Part shown: piece after piece, positions 54,769-64,000 of the stretch
How the letters are laid out: each line of letters opens with the position of its first letter
Position numbering within the stretch: the stretch's first letter is position 1
Assembly (NCBI RefSeq): GCF_014898055.3
Contig: NW_023601754.1
Span: 53,189,013-53,253,012, forward strand
From: Talpa occidentalis
Taxonomy: Eukaryota > Chordata > Mammalia > Eulipotyphla > Talpidae
Length of the DNA: 64,000 nt
Direction: 5' to 3'
Notes under the pieces: model-generated
Told to the model about the DNA's origin: nothing
Seen by the model: only the letters and a program-made list of their open reading frames with translations
The model's database searches: none
Made by a program: the position numbers and the translations under genes

Positions 54769-57700
54769 CTGCGGGCGGGGCGTGGGGTCCTCAGGCGCCA
54801 GCCTGCCTCGCGGCCTCCCCCAAGCCCCGGGACCCACGAAACGGGGGCTCCTGGCTAGCAGCTGCCTGGCCCGACTGTCCAGGCCACGGGACCCCACTCG
54901 CACCCGGAACCTCCCAGCCACTGGGCTGCCAGCCAAGGCCATCCAGGGGGCCCCTCTCTCCTGCCTTCCCTCAGCGGACCCCCCAGGAAGAGGGGACTCT
55001 GGCTGCGAGCGGCTGGCCCCGGGCAACCTGCTGGGCCCCCGCCAGCCCCACAAAGGGATTTCAGCCTCCATGAGTGTCCCCGCCTGTCAGCCCTGAGGCC
55101 ACTGGGTTCTGATCTAATGGAAACAATCTTGATCTCACCAGGCACTGCCCAGGGCTTCTGTGGAAGGCAGCCTGGCCCGGTGTTGAGCCGCCTGTCCCGC
55201 ACTACCTCTGCTGCCCTCAGTCACACTGGTGAGGTGGCCCTGGCTGGGGCACCCGGGGCGCGGCAGCCACTGGCTCCCAGCTGAACCACCCACCCCGAGG
55301 TCTCGTTCGATAAAGGCCACAAACCCTGGTGACCGTCGTTTTAATTCTCTTCCCAGAAAAGAACTGAGTGAAACGGTGGCGTTTTGAGGAGGAAAGCTCG
55401 GCACAGGGCAGCAGCCTCTCAGAGGGCCGCAAAGCGGGTGGTCTCAGCTGTGCTGCCCCCAGGGGCCTTGCGGGTGCCTGGCCACCCAGACCAAGCGGCT
55501 CTGGGCCCACGGGCCAGCTGGACTGGGCAGACACCTCGGGCAGCGAGGACCCTCAGGTGCAGTCCCCAAGTCCGGGGAGGGGGTCAGGTGGGTGAAGCCG
55601 GGACCCCCAAGAGCCCAGCACACTCCCCTGGGGCCTTGGCACTGCCCCCCCTTCTGGACGGTTCTGCCCCCAGGGGCGACACGGCGGTCACTTACCGGGT
55701 CACACTTAATCACCTTGGACAAGAAGCGGGCGAGGCGGTGGCAGGACAGCTGGCTGCCGGTGCCCCCCAGGTGCAGGCCCTGCACCGCGGCCACCACGCT
55801 CCCGGCGGCCACCATGGAGGGCGGGTGGGAGATGAACTTCACGTCTGCAGCAGAGAGGCGGGCCTGTGAGCGGAGCCGCGCCCGGGTGCGCGACCCCCCA
55901 GCAGCGTCAGGCCCCGTGCGCGTCTCGGGAGAGAACGTTCAGGAAGGTGCGCGGCCCCTCGCGGCCAGCTCGGGCCTGGCCCCCACGGGCCGGCGGTCGC
56001 TCGGACACGACAGGAGTGGCGGCGGGGACCAGGCGGCGAGGCGGACGGTCGGGCCGGCCTTTAGCCTTCTGAGCCCCGTGGACGCGCCACCGACAAGAGC
56101 ACGCAGCCCGGCCTGGAGACTGGCGGCTCTGCGGGGGCCCTGCCCAGCGCCCGCTGCCAAGCCCCTCTCCAGCGGGGGTGCCCCCACGGGTGCTGCACCG
56201 CCGCCGGCCTGCAGGGGGCGCAGTGGGCACGCGCCTGCCCTTCCTGCAGCCTCTGGGGCCCCACAGGGAGTGGGGAGACTCGGGACCCCGGGGGGCCCAG
56301 CGGCAGGTCTGCTTTTCCTCCCAGGGCCGCTGGCAAGGACAGCGCGGCAGTCTGGGAGCCGCAAGCCCCTGCGGTGGGCGGGGAGGCGAGAGCCCCGGCT
56401 GCGTGACCAGGTGCTGGGCTGCGGCGTGGCGGGGTCAGGCCTCTGCCTCCTCTTGCCCGGTGTGTGCTAGGCCGCGGGGCTCCCTGGCGGTATGGAGGGG
56501 CCCCGAGGGCTCTCCGCCATCCCCCAGACCAGGCGTCTGGGCTTTATACGGAGCGGCCATCACTCGGGCTGTTCAACCAAAGGCTCCTGTGGGCCGGGGC
56601 GGGAGGCCGGGCAGCCGCTGTGGGGGACAGCTGCTGCCGGGCACTGCGAGGCTGGCAGAGACACCTGCCAAGGCGCCCCTTCCCCCAGTAAAGGGGGGTC
56701 TGAGAGCAAGCTCGTCATGATAAACTGGGACACCCACGGAATCGCGGAGCCTCCGGACCCTGCCTAAGAGGGCAGCACAGCAGAGGGACAGTCGGGCCGG
56801 GCTGGGTCTGTGCCCAGCTCCCCAGGAGGGCAGGCGGGCGCTCACACATGCTCTCGGGGCTCCGGGCTCCCTGCAGTGAAGAGCCGAGGGCCACTGTGAC
56901 CACTAGGGCCGGGTGGCAGCGATGCCACCCGCTCAATGACCCGCACTGTGCGCCAACCCTGACGGCACAGGCCACCTGGCCCCTGGGGCCAACGCAAACC
57001 CAGCCCTGGGCACCTTGGGCACCCCGGGTGCAGGAGCCGAGCGCCCCGCCGCGCACAGGGACGTTTACTTGCACCCTAAACCCTGCAGCCCTGACCTGGG
57101 CTGTGACGAGTCACTGTCATCCCCAGAGGGGCCCTTAGTGGGCTCGGGGCAGGGCAGTGGGGGGCAGGGCCGGGGCCCCCTGGAGGAGCTGCCCCCACAG
57201 GCCGCACTGCAGAGCAGTGACAGGTTGGCTGGGCAGCCTCCAGCCGGGCTCCCCTGGTCCCGGGAGGGGGTCGCCTGGCCACAGGGGCACCCTGGGGCGG
57301 GTGTGCAGGAAGCTTGCTGTGCCCCCTCTCCAGGAGACGCTGCCATCTCCAAGCCGCGGTCGGCTCCGGGTAAGGCTGGCTGCGCCTCTCTGGAGGCCTC
57401 TGTCCTCGAAGGCATCCCAGCCTCCCTGGCCACCTGCAGGGCTGGCCCCCGAGGAGGCAGAGGTCACCTGGTAAGAGAGACCTCCTCTTGGAACAACGGG
57501 CTCACACTGAGCAGGTGGAAGCAAGGGGCGAGGCCACCCCAACTTGACATCACCCACTGGGCTCCGAAAGGCCAGCTGTGGGGGCAGGAGGGTGGCCCCC
57601 CTGCTGCCAGTCACTGCCGCCCCAGCCCAGCTCCCTGCACAGCCGTTCTCCCAGGTCTGCCCGGCGGTGGGCCCCGGGCTCCTCTGCAGGCCACTGCCGG

Positions 57701-60319
57701 AGGCGGCCGGGCACGTGGCACAGGCTGCAGTGCTCCTCACCCCTGCAGGCGCCCCAGCCTGGGAGAGGCCAGCAGGGGGCCAGCAGCTCTGGACACCAGG
57801 AGGGCTGCTGGGGGGTGGGAAGCAGGCGTGGCCACCGGGGGCGCCCCTTTCATCCCGGAGCCACCAGGCCGGGCCAAGCCCAGAAGGGGGGACATGGGGT
57901 CCCCATCCAGCCCCCACAAAAACCGCCAAGCCCTCTGCAGAGCAGGACCCTGGGAGAGCAGGAGGGGCCTGGAGCTGTGCCCTCGCGGGGAGACCGAGGC
58001 GGGGCGCGCAGCTGCCCGGCGTACCTGTGGCGCAGAGGGCGACGAAGGTCTGCGCGTGTTTGCGGATGATCTGTTTGCTCTCCTCGGCCACCGGCATTTT
58101 GGAGAGGAAGTGCTCGATGAAATCGTGGGGGGTCATGGCCGCCAGGTTCCACTTGAGTTTGTTCACCAGGAGCAGCTCCATTTGCTGCAGGAGAGGGGGG
58201 GCAACAAGCATGAAGAGAGGAACAAGGGCAGGCCTGGGGGGACCCAGCCAGAGGGACAGGGAGGCCTGGGGAGGAGGAAAAGGGGCTGTTGCGGGGCCCG
58301 GGAAGTGGGGCGCGCCTCGGGACCCCAGAGCACAGCAGGAGGTGCGCTGCAAGAGGCGGCTGCTGGGGACGGTGCTGGGGAGCCCCGGGGGCCCCACACC
58401 TGGCGCGCAGGGCCCGCGCGGCCGCTAGGAGGCGCTCGCCGCCCACTTTTCGGCGGCTCTAGGGGCGCAGACCGGGTGGGCGCCGCGGCCGGAGCGCGGC
58501 GGGGCGGCGTGGCCGGCCCCCTCGGGGGCGCCTTGCCGGCCTCCGCGCGCCACCGCGGGCCCCCCCCGCCCCCCGGGGGCCGGGCCCGGGCCCGGGGCGC
58601 GGGTACCAGCAGCTCGGCGGGCCGGATGGAGTTGTCGGTGTAGATGCAGAGCTTGTCGGCCGTCAGCGGGATGGTCTCCTTCATCTTGGAGGCCACGAAC
58701 ATGCAGGTGGCCCCGAGCAGCTGCAGGCGGCTCTTCGCGAGCGGCTCGAGCGACAGGAAGCGGTCCAGGTAGTTCATGGCCAGCGGGAAGACCTCCTCCT
58801 CGCACTTCTGCTCCTCGCACACCTGCGGGCGGGCGCCGTCACCGCGCGCCCCGCGCCCCGCCACCCCCGCCCCGAAACTGAAAGGGAAACTCCCGCGGGC
58901 CGGCGCGGCGGGGGCGCGCGGGCGGGGCGCGCCCGGCGGGAGGCGGCCCCGGGGCCCCCGGCCCGCCCGGCCCGCGGTCGGCCCCGAGGGGTGCGGGCCC
59001 CAGGGGTGCGGGCCGCGGGGCGCCGCCGCGCGCGCAGACACAAAGGTGGCGTCCAGGCCGCGCCGCATTTCCCCAGACGTCATCTTTTCAAAAAATATTT
59101 AAAAATATAAAAAAAATAACTGGGCGCCTAAGAACCCCCTGAAAATGACCCCCGGGCGACCCGCCACCCGGGCCGGGGGTCGGGAGCTCGCTGCAGGCGC
59201 TGGGGCGCGCCCCAGGAATTCAAACTCGGGCGCCCCCCTCCCCGGGCAGGCGCCGCTCGCCTCTCGCCAGGGCCCCGCGCCGCGCTTCCAAAAATGACTT
59301 TAAAATCCTCGCGGGCGGCCCCGGCGCCCGCTGCGGGTCTGAAAAGGCGCGGGGACCCCCAGCTCGCCGCGCACAGGCCCCCCGCGCCGGGCCCCCGCGC
59401 GAGGACGACTCCCCGCGTCCCGGGGCCGCCCGACCTCGCAGCCCGGCGCGCTCCCCGGCCCGGGCGCCCCGGGACTCGCTCCCCGAACAAAGGGGCCTCC
59501 TCTCCCGAGGGGGGTGCCCCGGCCCGCCGGCGCCCCGGCCCGGCGCCCCCCCCCGCGCCGGCTCCCGGCGGCCGCGCGGCCCCTCGCGGCGGCCCCCGCG
59601 CCTCGCGGGCCTCTCCCCGCCCCCACCCGGCCCCCAATTATTAATAAACACTTTTGCTTTGCAATAAAAGAACAAAGATGGCGCATAATACTGGCACGGG
59701 CGGCCCGTGCATACGTGTCCATGGTATTAATTTGGAAACGAACCCCGTCTGCGCCCTCCCCGGGCGGCGGCGCGCGGGGCTCCGACGCGGACCCGGCTGC
59801 CCCGGCGGGGGCCACCGCGCTGCCCGAGCGCCCGGCCCGCTCCTGCAGGCCGAGCGGGGCGCCCCCGGGCGCGGGCCTCCCCCCAAGGGACCCCTCCTGG
59901 ACGGCACCCCTCCCCCCAGGAAGGGGCCTTTCTGCGCCCCCACCCCCACCGGCCGAGAAAGCACGCGCGCTCGCCATCCACGGCCCGAAAAGCCGCCTCC
60001 GGCGCCGTCCCGCGCAGGGGAGCGCCGGGGCGGGGGGCGCACGAGGGCGGTGGGTGGCCGGGAAATGCGGGTTTGGGCAACAAGTGGCAGGGAGTCCGCG
60101 GAGAGCCGCCCGCGCGCGCACCTCCAGCATCCAGGTGGCCACGACCTTCCGCATGGACGGCAGGATCTCCTTCTGCACGCACTTGAAGTAGGACACCGAG
60201 GGCGCGCAGGTCTCCTCCGCCTTGAGCATGGCGCGCAGCACCCGGTCGCTCAGCAGGTTGGCATCGGGGTACGCCCGGCGGACGGACTCGGCCTCGCAGC
60301 ACAGGAGCTGGTGCGCCAT
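54604..60319 (-). CDS. CCND1: Cyclin D1, complete five-exon gene
   Basis: The regulatory subunit of CDK4/6 that phosphorylates RB to pass G1. Joining, on the minus strand, 60319-60122, 58822-58607, 58184-58025, 55844-55696 and 54768-54604 gives 295 residues, equal to human, with identical exon lengths (198, 216, 160, 149 coding). The LxCxE RB-binding motif is LLCCE at residues 5-9. The cyclin box spans about residues 55-155 ([51 protein letters not shown]). The acidic stretch and the phosphodegron Thr286 ([13 protein letters not shown]) are intact. Start choice: first ATG, good context. Odd point: within exon 4, [14 protein letters not shown] replaces the RSPNNFLSYYRLTR I recall in human. The promoter sites are listed separately. 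Confidence 0.97.
55696..55844 (-). CDS. CCND1: CCND1 coding exon 4
   Basis: 149 bases. Acceptor CTGCAG, donor GTAAGT directly after GAC CCG. The last codon corresponds to the human Pro241 G/A splice polymorphism, here in the G state with a strong donor, so normal splicing to exon 5 is favoured. Confidence 0.96.
58025..58184 (-). CDS. CCND1: CCND1 coding exon 3
   Basis: 160 bases. Acceptor TCCTGCAG, donor GTACGC after GCC ACA G. Encodes [20 protein letters not shown] and on to QTFVALCAT. Confidence 0.97.
58607..58822 (-). CDS. CCND1: CCND1 coding exon 2
   Basis: 216 bases. Acceptor CCGCAG, donor GTACCC. Encodes [20 protein letters not shown] and on to SIRPAELL, the core of the cyclin box. 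Confidence 0.97.
58874..58891. promoter_or_regulatory. ISRE/IRF triple-GAAA motif in CCND1 intron 1
   Basis: GAAACTGAAAGGGAAACT contains GAAA three times at exact 6-base spacing (GAAANNGAAANNGAAA), a full IRF/ISRE match. It stands alone in CpG-rich intron, 52 bases before the exon 2 acceptor. On the transcribed strand it reads AGTTTCCCTTTCAGTTTC, which also offers a cryptic CCCTTTCAG splice acceptor. Confidence 0.5.
60122..60319 (-). CDS. CCND1: CCND1 coding exon 1
   Basis: 198 bases, from ATG (plus-strand CAT at 60317-60319) to ATG CTG GAG before the donor GTGCGC. Encodes [20 protein letters not shown] and on to ATWMLE. Residue 2 is Ala where I recall Glu in human. The donor is GTGCGC rather than GTAAGT-like but lies at the conserved position. 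Confidence 0.96.
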
Positions 60320-60488
60320 GGCCGGGCGGCTCGGGCCGGGGCGGCGGGGCGGCCGGGTACGCGCTCGCGGGGCGCCTGCGGCCCGCGCTCCTCGGGCTCC
60401 TGTGGCGCCGGCCGGAGCGCGCGGAGCTGCTGCTCGCTGCTGCTGCGCCGACGGCCTCTGGAGGCTCCAGGACTTTGCAACTTCCAAC

Positions 60489-60498
60489 AAAACTCCCC
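60489..60498 (-). promoter_or_regulatory. NF-kB-type site of the CCND1 core promoter
   Basis: Minus-strand GGGGAGTTTT, identical to the proximal NF-kB site described in the human CCND1 promoter just downstream of the CRE. Confidence 0.75.
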
Positions 60499-60508
60499 TG
60501 GAGCCGCG

Positions 60509-60516
60509 TGACGTTA
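60509..60516 (-). promoter_or_regulatory. CRE of the CCND1 core promoter
   Basis: Minus-strand TAACGTCA, identical to the well-known CREB/ATF site about 52 bases upstream of the human CCND1 start site. It places transcription start near 60460 and the leader at about 140 nucleotides, without an upstream ATG. The promoter has no TATA box. Confidence 0.85.
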
Positions 60517-60532
60517 CTGTTGTTAAGCGGAG

Positions 60533-60539
60533 ATCAAAG
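60533..60539 (-). promoter_or_regulatory. TCF/LEF site of the CCND1 promoter
   Basis: Minus-strand CTTTGAT lies 17 bases upstream of the CRE. It matches the beta-catenin/LEF-1 site at about -81 of human CCND1 in sequence and spacing. Confidence 0.8.
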
Positions 60540-63500
60540 CCGGGCGGAGAATGCGCGCGGGCGGGCGGGCGGGCGCGGGGGCGGGGGCGCGGGGCGGCGC
60601 GGGGCGCGGCGAGGGGCAGACCCAAAAGCCGTCCCGAGGCGCCGCGCCGGCCCCGCGGCCGAGGGCCCCCAGCCCGGTTTTCATAGAAATGCAAATCGCC
60701 CCGAGGCGGCCTCGCTCCCCGCCGGGGGAGAGGGGGCGCGGGGGGCGCCCGCCCCGAGTGGGCCCCCCGGGACTTGGGGGGTGGGATGGCAGCGGCTCTG
60801 CAGCGGGGACGCCCGGGCGGGCGGGCGGGCCACACGCAGCCGGGGAGCCCGCGGGGCGGGGGCCGCGGGGCCGGGCCCGGGGGCTGAGCCCGAGGATGCG
60901 CGCACCTCCGAGCGCGCCACGCGGGCACCCACGGGCGCAGGGCGGCCCGGCCGCCGCGGCTGCTCCTCTTTCGTTTTCGTGGCCACGTGCAGATTTCAGG
61001 AGCCGCTGAGCCCGCCGGGCCGCGGGGCAGGGCTCGAGCCTGCGCGGAGGCTCGATCCGGCGCACGGGGGGGTCGTCGCCAGTGCCCGCGGGGGCGACCC
61101 TGGACGCCGGAGGGGTTTCAGCCTAGCATGTGCCGCTTCAAAAAATAAGATAAAATATATGCCCGAAAATTCCAGCCGCAGCCCAAGATGGTGGCCGGCA
61201 TTTCCTCCCTCCCGCCCTCGCGCGCGGGGAGCTGCCCGCCGCCCTCTCTGCCCGGCCCGCGCGCCCCGGCCGGGGTCTCCAGCCCCCCGCCCCCGCCCGG
61301 CGTGCAGCGGCTGGAGAGACCCTCGGAGGCTGCGGAAACCCCGGCCTCTGTCCGGTCTCATTTTTTAAATTAAAAAAAAAAATAACAAACCGCTGGACAC
61401 GGCGCGGCCGCCCCGGCCGGGACCACCGGAAGCGCCTAATTGGCCGGGCCGGGGTGCGCGCCGCGCCGGGGGGACGCGCCCTGGGGCTGCGCTCGCGCGC
61501 GGGGGGCCGGGAAGGGCGGGCAGTTGGAGGCGCAGGGAATGGGGTGCCGACCTGGTGACTGACACAAGGTCTACACATGGGGTGCTCGGGGAGGGTCCCC
61601 GATATTACCCCAGAGACCCATAAAAGAATAAAGCGCTCTAAGTTGCAGAGCCCGTGTCTTGGCGGCTTTGGAAGACGTTTCGCCCAGTGTCCACCCTCCA
61701 GTGTCCTGCGCCCCCCGCCCCAAGGGGCGACACCGCCGGCGTCTCTCCGAGGCCGGTGCCCGCGAGCCCCGCGGCTGCAGCCGCGGGGGGCCCGGGGGTG
61801 GGTGCAGCGCCCCGGCCTCGTCTGCAGGGCGCGAGCCGCACCCCGCTGTCGGGAGAGACGCTTCCCGCGGCCCCTCCCCCACCGGGAACTCGGGGTGCTA
61901 ACAGCCCGGTCCGGGGGGCGACGGCCCCGCGCCGGCCTCGGAGGCGGTGGGTGGCCGGGCGCGGGGCGCCCCCCGAGAGCCCGGGGGCACCGGCGCCCGC
62001 GCCCGCGGAGCCTCGCAGCAGCCTCGCGCACGCGGCGCCCCGGCCGCGCTTCATTCATAAAATCCGGGCCCGGCGGCCGCCCCGCTGATTTACGGGGCTG
62101 CGCGCTGCCGCCGCGCGGAGCCGGCCCGGGGCGCGGGGCGCGGGCCCCGGGGGCGGCGAGGGCCCGCGGGGCGCCGGGAGGCTCGCCCGCCCGGGCCGAA
62201 GGGGGCTCCGGGCCCGGGGGCGCCCCCCGCCCGGCCGCGCGCGGCCGCGGGGGTGGAATTAGCATGAGCCAATGGGGGCGCCGCGCTGTTGCCAGGCGGC
62301 GCGGGCAGATCTCGGGGAGCCCCGCCCAGGGACGGGCGCAAAAGTGCAGGCCCGGCCGGGAGCGAAGGGCCGGCCGCGACCCCGCGCGGGGGGCGGGCGC
62401 TGGAATGTGGGGCCCCGCGGGGGCGCCCCTCGGGTCCCCCGGGCCTCGCGAGGGCCGACGGCCGCGGGGCGCGGGGGGCGGCCGCTCGGGGCGGGCAGCG
62501 GCGCGCTTTCTGGCTTCATCTTTAAGGCGAAGCGCAGCGTTCGGAGCCTTTCCCGGCGCAGTCCAGAGTTCGCACTGTCTTAAAAAAACCCAAAACACCC
62601 CAAAAACCCGCCCCGACGCGGACCCCGCGGGCTCCGGGCTCGGCTCCCGCGCTGCCCCCCACCCCGGCGCCCCGCGGACACAAAGGGCCGGCGCCGGCGT
62701 CGGGGCGCGGGAGCCGCGAGGACGGGCTGGGGGACTCTGCGGCGCCCCCCGAGCCCAGGGGGGGATCCGCGCGCGGCGCGTCCGCCCCGTCCCGGCCGCG
62801 GGCACCTCCCCTCGCGCGGCGGGCGCGCGCCCATTCACGGGGCCGGGCCGCGGCCGCGCGAGCCCCTCGGGGCGGGGGGGCTCGGGAGGGGGTGCAGGGC
62901 GCGGGGAGACTTCCCGAGGCGTGGACCCCCCGCGCCCCCCCTCGCGGAGAGGACGGGGGCGGCGCGGGGGGGGCGCACAGGTGGGGTCACCTGCAGCCGC
63001 ACACCTGGCGGCGACTTGAAAGGCCTCGGCCCGGCCCCGCCAGGTTCCCCCGCTAAGCCCTTAAGTCGCCTTGGAAAACGCTTCCGAAAGCGGGCCGCGG
63101 GGTTCCGGGGGCGCTCGGGCTCCCCTTACCGCACAGGGCTCGCCTTGTGGCCGCCTGTGGCGCCCCACGTGCCGCGCTACTGGCACCCCGACCCCGCGGC
63201 GCGAATCCCCGCGCCCCAGAGGGGCGGGACGTGGCTGGGGCCCCTCCCGTCGCGAGTGGCGCGCGCGTCTGCACCTCGGTCCGTTCGTCCGGCCACGCGC
63301 AGGCTGCGCCCCCCACGCGCCCAGTCTCGGGGCGCCCAGGCCGCGGGAGCCGGGCGAGGTGTGTGCGGGGGTTCCAAAGCAAACCCCAAGTGGTTGGGGA
63401 GGGGCTGGCTCCCGCGACGCCTCGGGGATCCCTGGGGAAAATGCTCCCGTGGGGGCGAGTCCAAGCCTCGACCCGCGCCCCTCAAACCGCATCGCCTGCG

Positions 63501-64000
63501 CCCCGAGGAACAGGAACCCGGCGCTGACCCGGCGACGGGGGGTGGGCACCAGGGTGAGAAGATGATCGCCCCAACCAAGCGGAGGTCGGGGGGCGGGGGT
63601 GACGACCGAGGGCGCCGCGTCCGCGTCCCCTCCGCGTCCCGTGGCCACGCCGCGCCCCCCGAGGCCGGGACCGGGGTGCAGGGCGCCGCTGCGGGCCTCG
63701 CGAGCCGCGGTGGGGGTGCGCGGAGCAGACATGAGGGGCGGAACCGACGCCAGGACACCCCGTCGCTTCCCGCGGGGGGGGGGGGGGCCAGGATTTGTCA
63801 CTGCCCGGGCGCGCCACAGCCGGCCGGGGGGACCCCGCACTCTCGCACCCCGCCACCCTGCTTTCCTCTGCCCTTGAAGCGCCCCCAAACGCCTATCCTC
63901 GCCGTGGCCCTGGGGGGGCGGCCGGGTGCTGACCAGGAGGCCCTCGAGCCCCAGGGCCCCGACCCTCGCCAGGGGCGGCGCAGGCACAGCGGCGGTGCGC

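Larger units (their letters stand above)
58400..63999. promoter_or_regulatory. CCND1 CpG island and upstream region
   Basis: An unusually long CpG-dense block runs from CCND1 exon 2 to beyond 3 kb upstream of the gene. Open frames of several hundred codons exist on both strands upstream (for example 61138-62838 minus, 61577-63019 plus), but they are Arg/Pro/Gly/Ala-rich without domains and are best explained by composition. No second gene is supported. AT-rich breaks at 61140-61165 and 61360-61390 are the only composition changes. Confidence 0.6.

Noticed and set aside
57015..58643. 542-codon plus-strand frame antisense to CCND1 exons 2 and 3
   Set aside because: Shadow frame on the opposite strand of real exons and GC-rich introns. 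The protein has no family features.
59300..60928. 542-codon minus-strand frame covering CCND1 exon 1
   Set aside because: Only the 66 codons from 60319 to 60122 are cyclin D1. The flanks are leader and intron sequence that happens to be open.
60681..61065. Divergent gene opposite CCND1
   Set aside because: Only short GC-driven frames, and no splice or TATA/initiator evidence on the plus strand. A non-coding promoter transcript remains possible but cannot be supported from sequence.
61138..63019. Frames of 566 codons (minus) and 480 codons (plus) upstream of CCND1
   Set aside because: Opposite-strand overlapping frames with Arg/Pro/Gly/Ala-rich composition are expected where stop codons are rare because of very high GC. 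No family resemblance.

Overview
The window is mammalian nuclear DNA. It holds spliced genes with GT-AG introns, CpG-island promoters, ancient MIR/L2-like repeats and a young tRNA-derived SINE family. Four genes are recognisable, in the conserved order of the mammalian FGF3-FGF4-FGF19-LTO1-CCND1 block (human 11q13), read here in the opposite direction to human chromosome 11. FGF4 (+), FGF19 (+) and LTO1/ORAOV1 (+) are followed by CCND1 (-), so LTO1 and CCND1 converge. All four have complete coding sequences: 206, 218, 137 and 295 codons, with consistent splice phases. The SINE begins GGGCCTCCCTGGTGGCGCAG, has a GTTCGATCCC B-box and ends in an AAATAAAT tail. It looks like a cetartiodactyl tRNA-SINE, and a camelid vic-1-type element is my best guess. 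That species assignment is inference.

Layout. 1-8,700 is GC-rich intergenic DNA between FGF3 (off the left edge) and FGF4. 8,900-12,920 is FGF4: CCAAT and TATA promoter, three coding exons, and a long 3'UTR containing the SOX2/OCT4 enhancer. 12,920-34,400 is the FGF4-FGF19 intergenic region, with ancient repeats, several AT-rich islands dense in homeodomain/SOX/TCF motifs that look like conserved enhancers, a nested SINE pair, and a 0.6-kb GGGCTGC minisatellite. 34,440-38,900 is FGF19, with an ATF4-type CARE and a TATA box. 38,900-43,850 is a gap with an orphan CpG island, four SINEs and an old LINE-like tail. 43,900-48,740 is LTO1. 48,740-52,130 is the convergent gap. 52,130-60,480 is CCND1 on the minus strand. 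60,480-64,000 is its upstream CpG island.

How the genes relate. FGF4 is a paracrine heparin-binding FGF. FGF19 is the endocrine bile-acid hormone. CCND1 is the G1 cyclin that growth-factor signalling induces. LTO1 is a housekeeping adaptor for Fe-S loading of ABCE1. They share a locus rather than a pathway, although the FGFs and CCND1 are commonly co-amplified in cancer.

Most notable observations. A textbook SOX2-OCT4 composite element with a perfect octamer lies in the FGF4 3'UTR. A CARE lies next to the FGF19 TATA box. The CCND1 core promoter keeps its TCF, CRE and NF-kB sites. A triple-GAAA ISRE lies in CCND1 intron 1. Cyclin D1b read-through would give an unusually long tail. The window is physically compact, and FGF4, FGF19 and CCND1 carry many GC-raising amino-acid replacements that suggest GC-biased gene conversion. 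I found no previously undescribed gene system.
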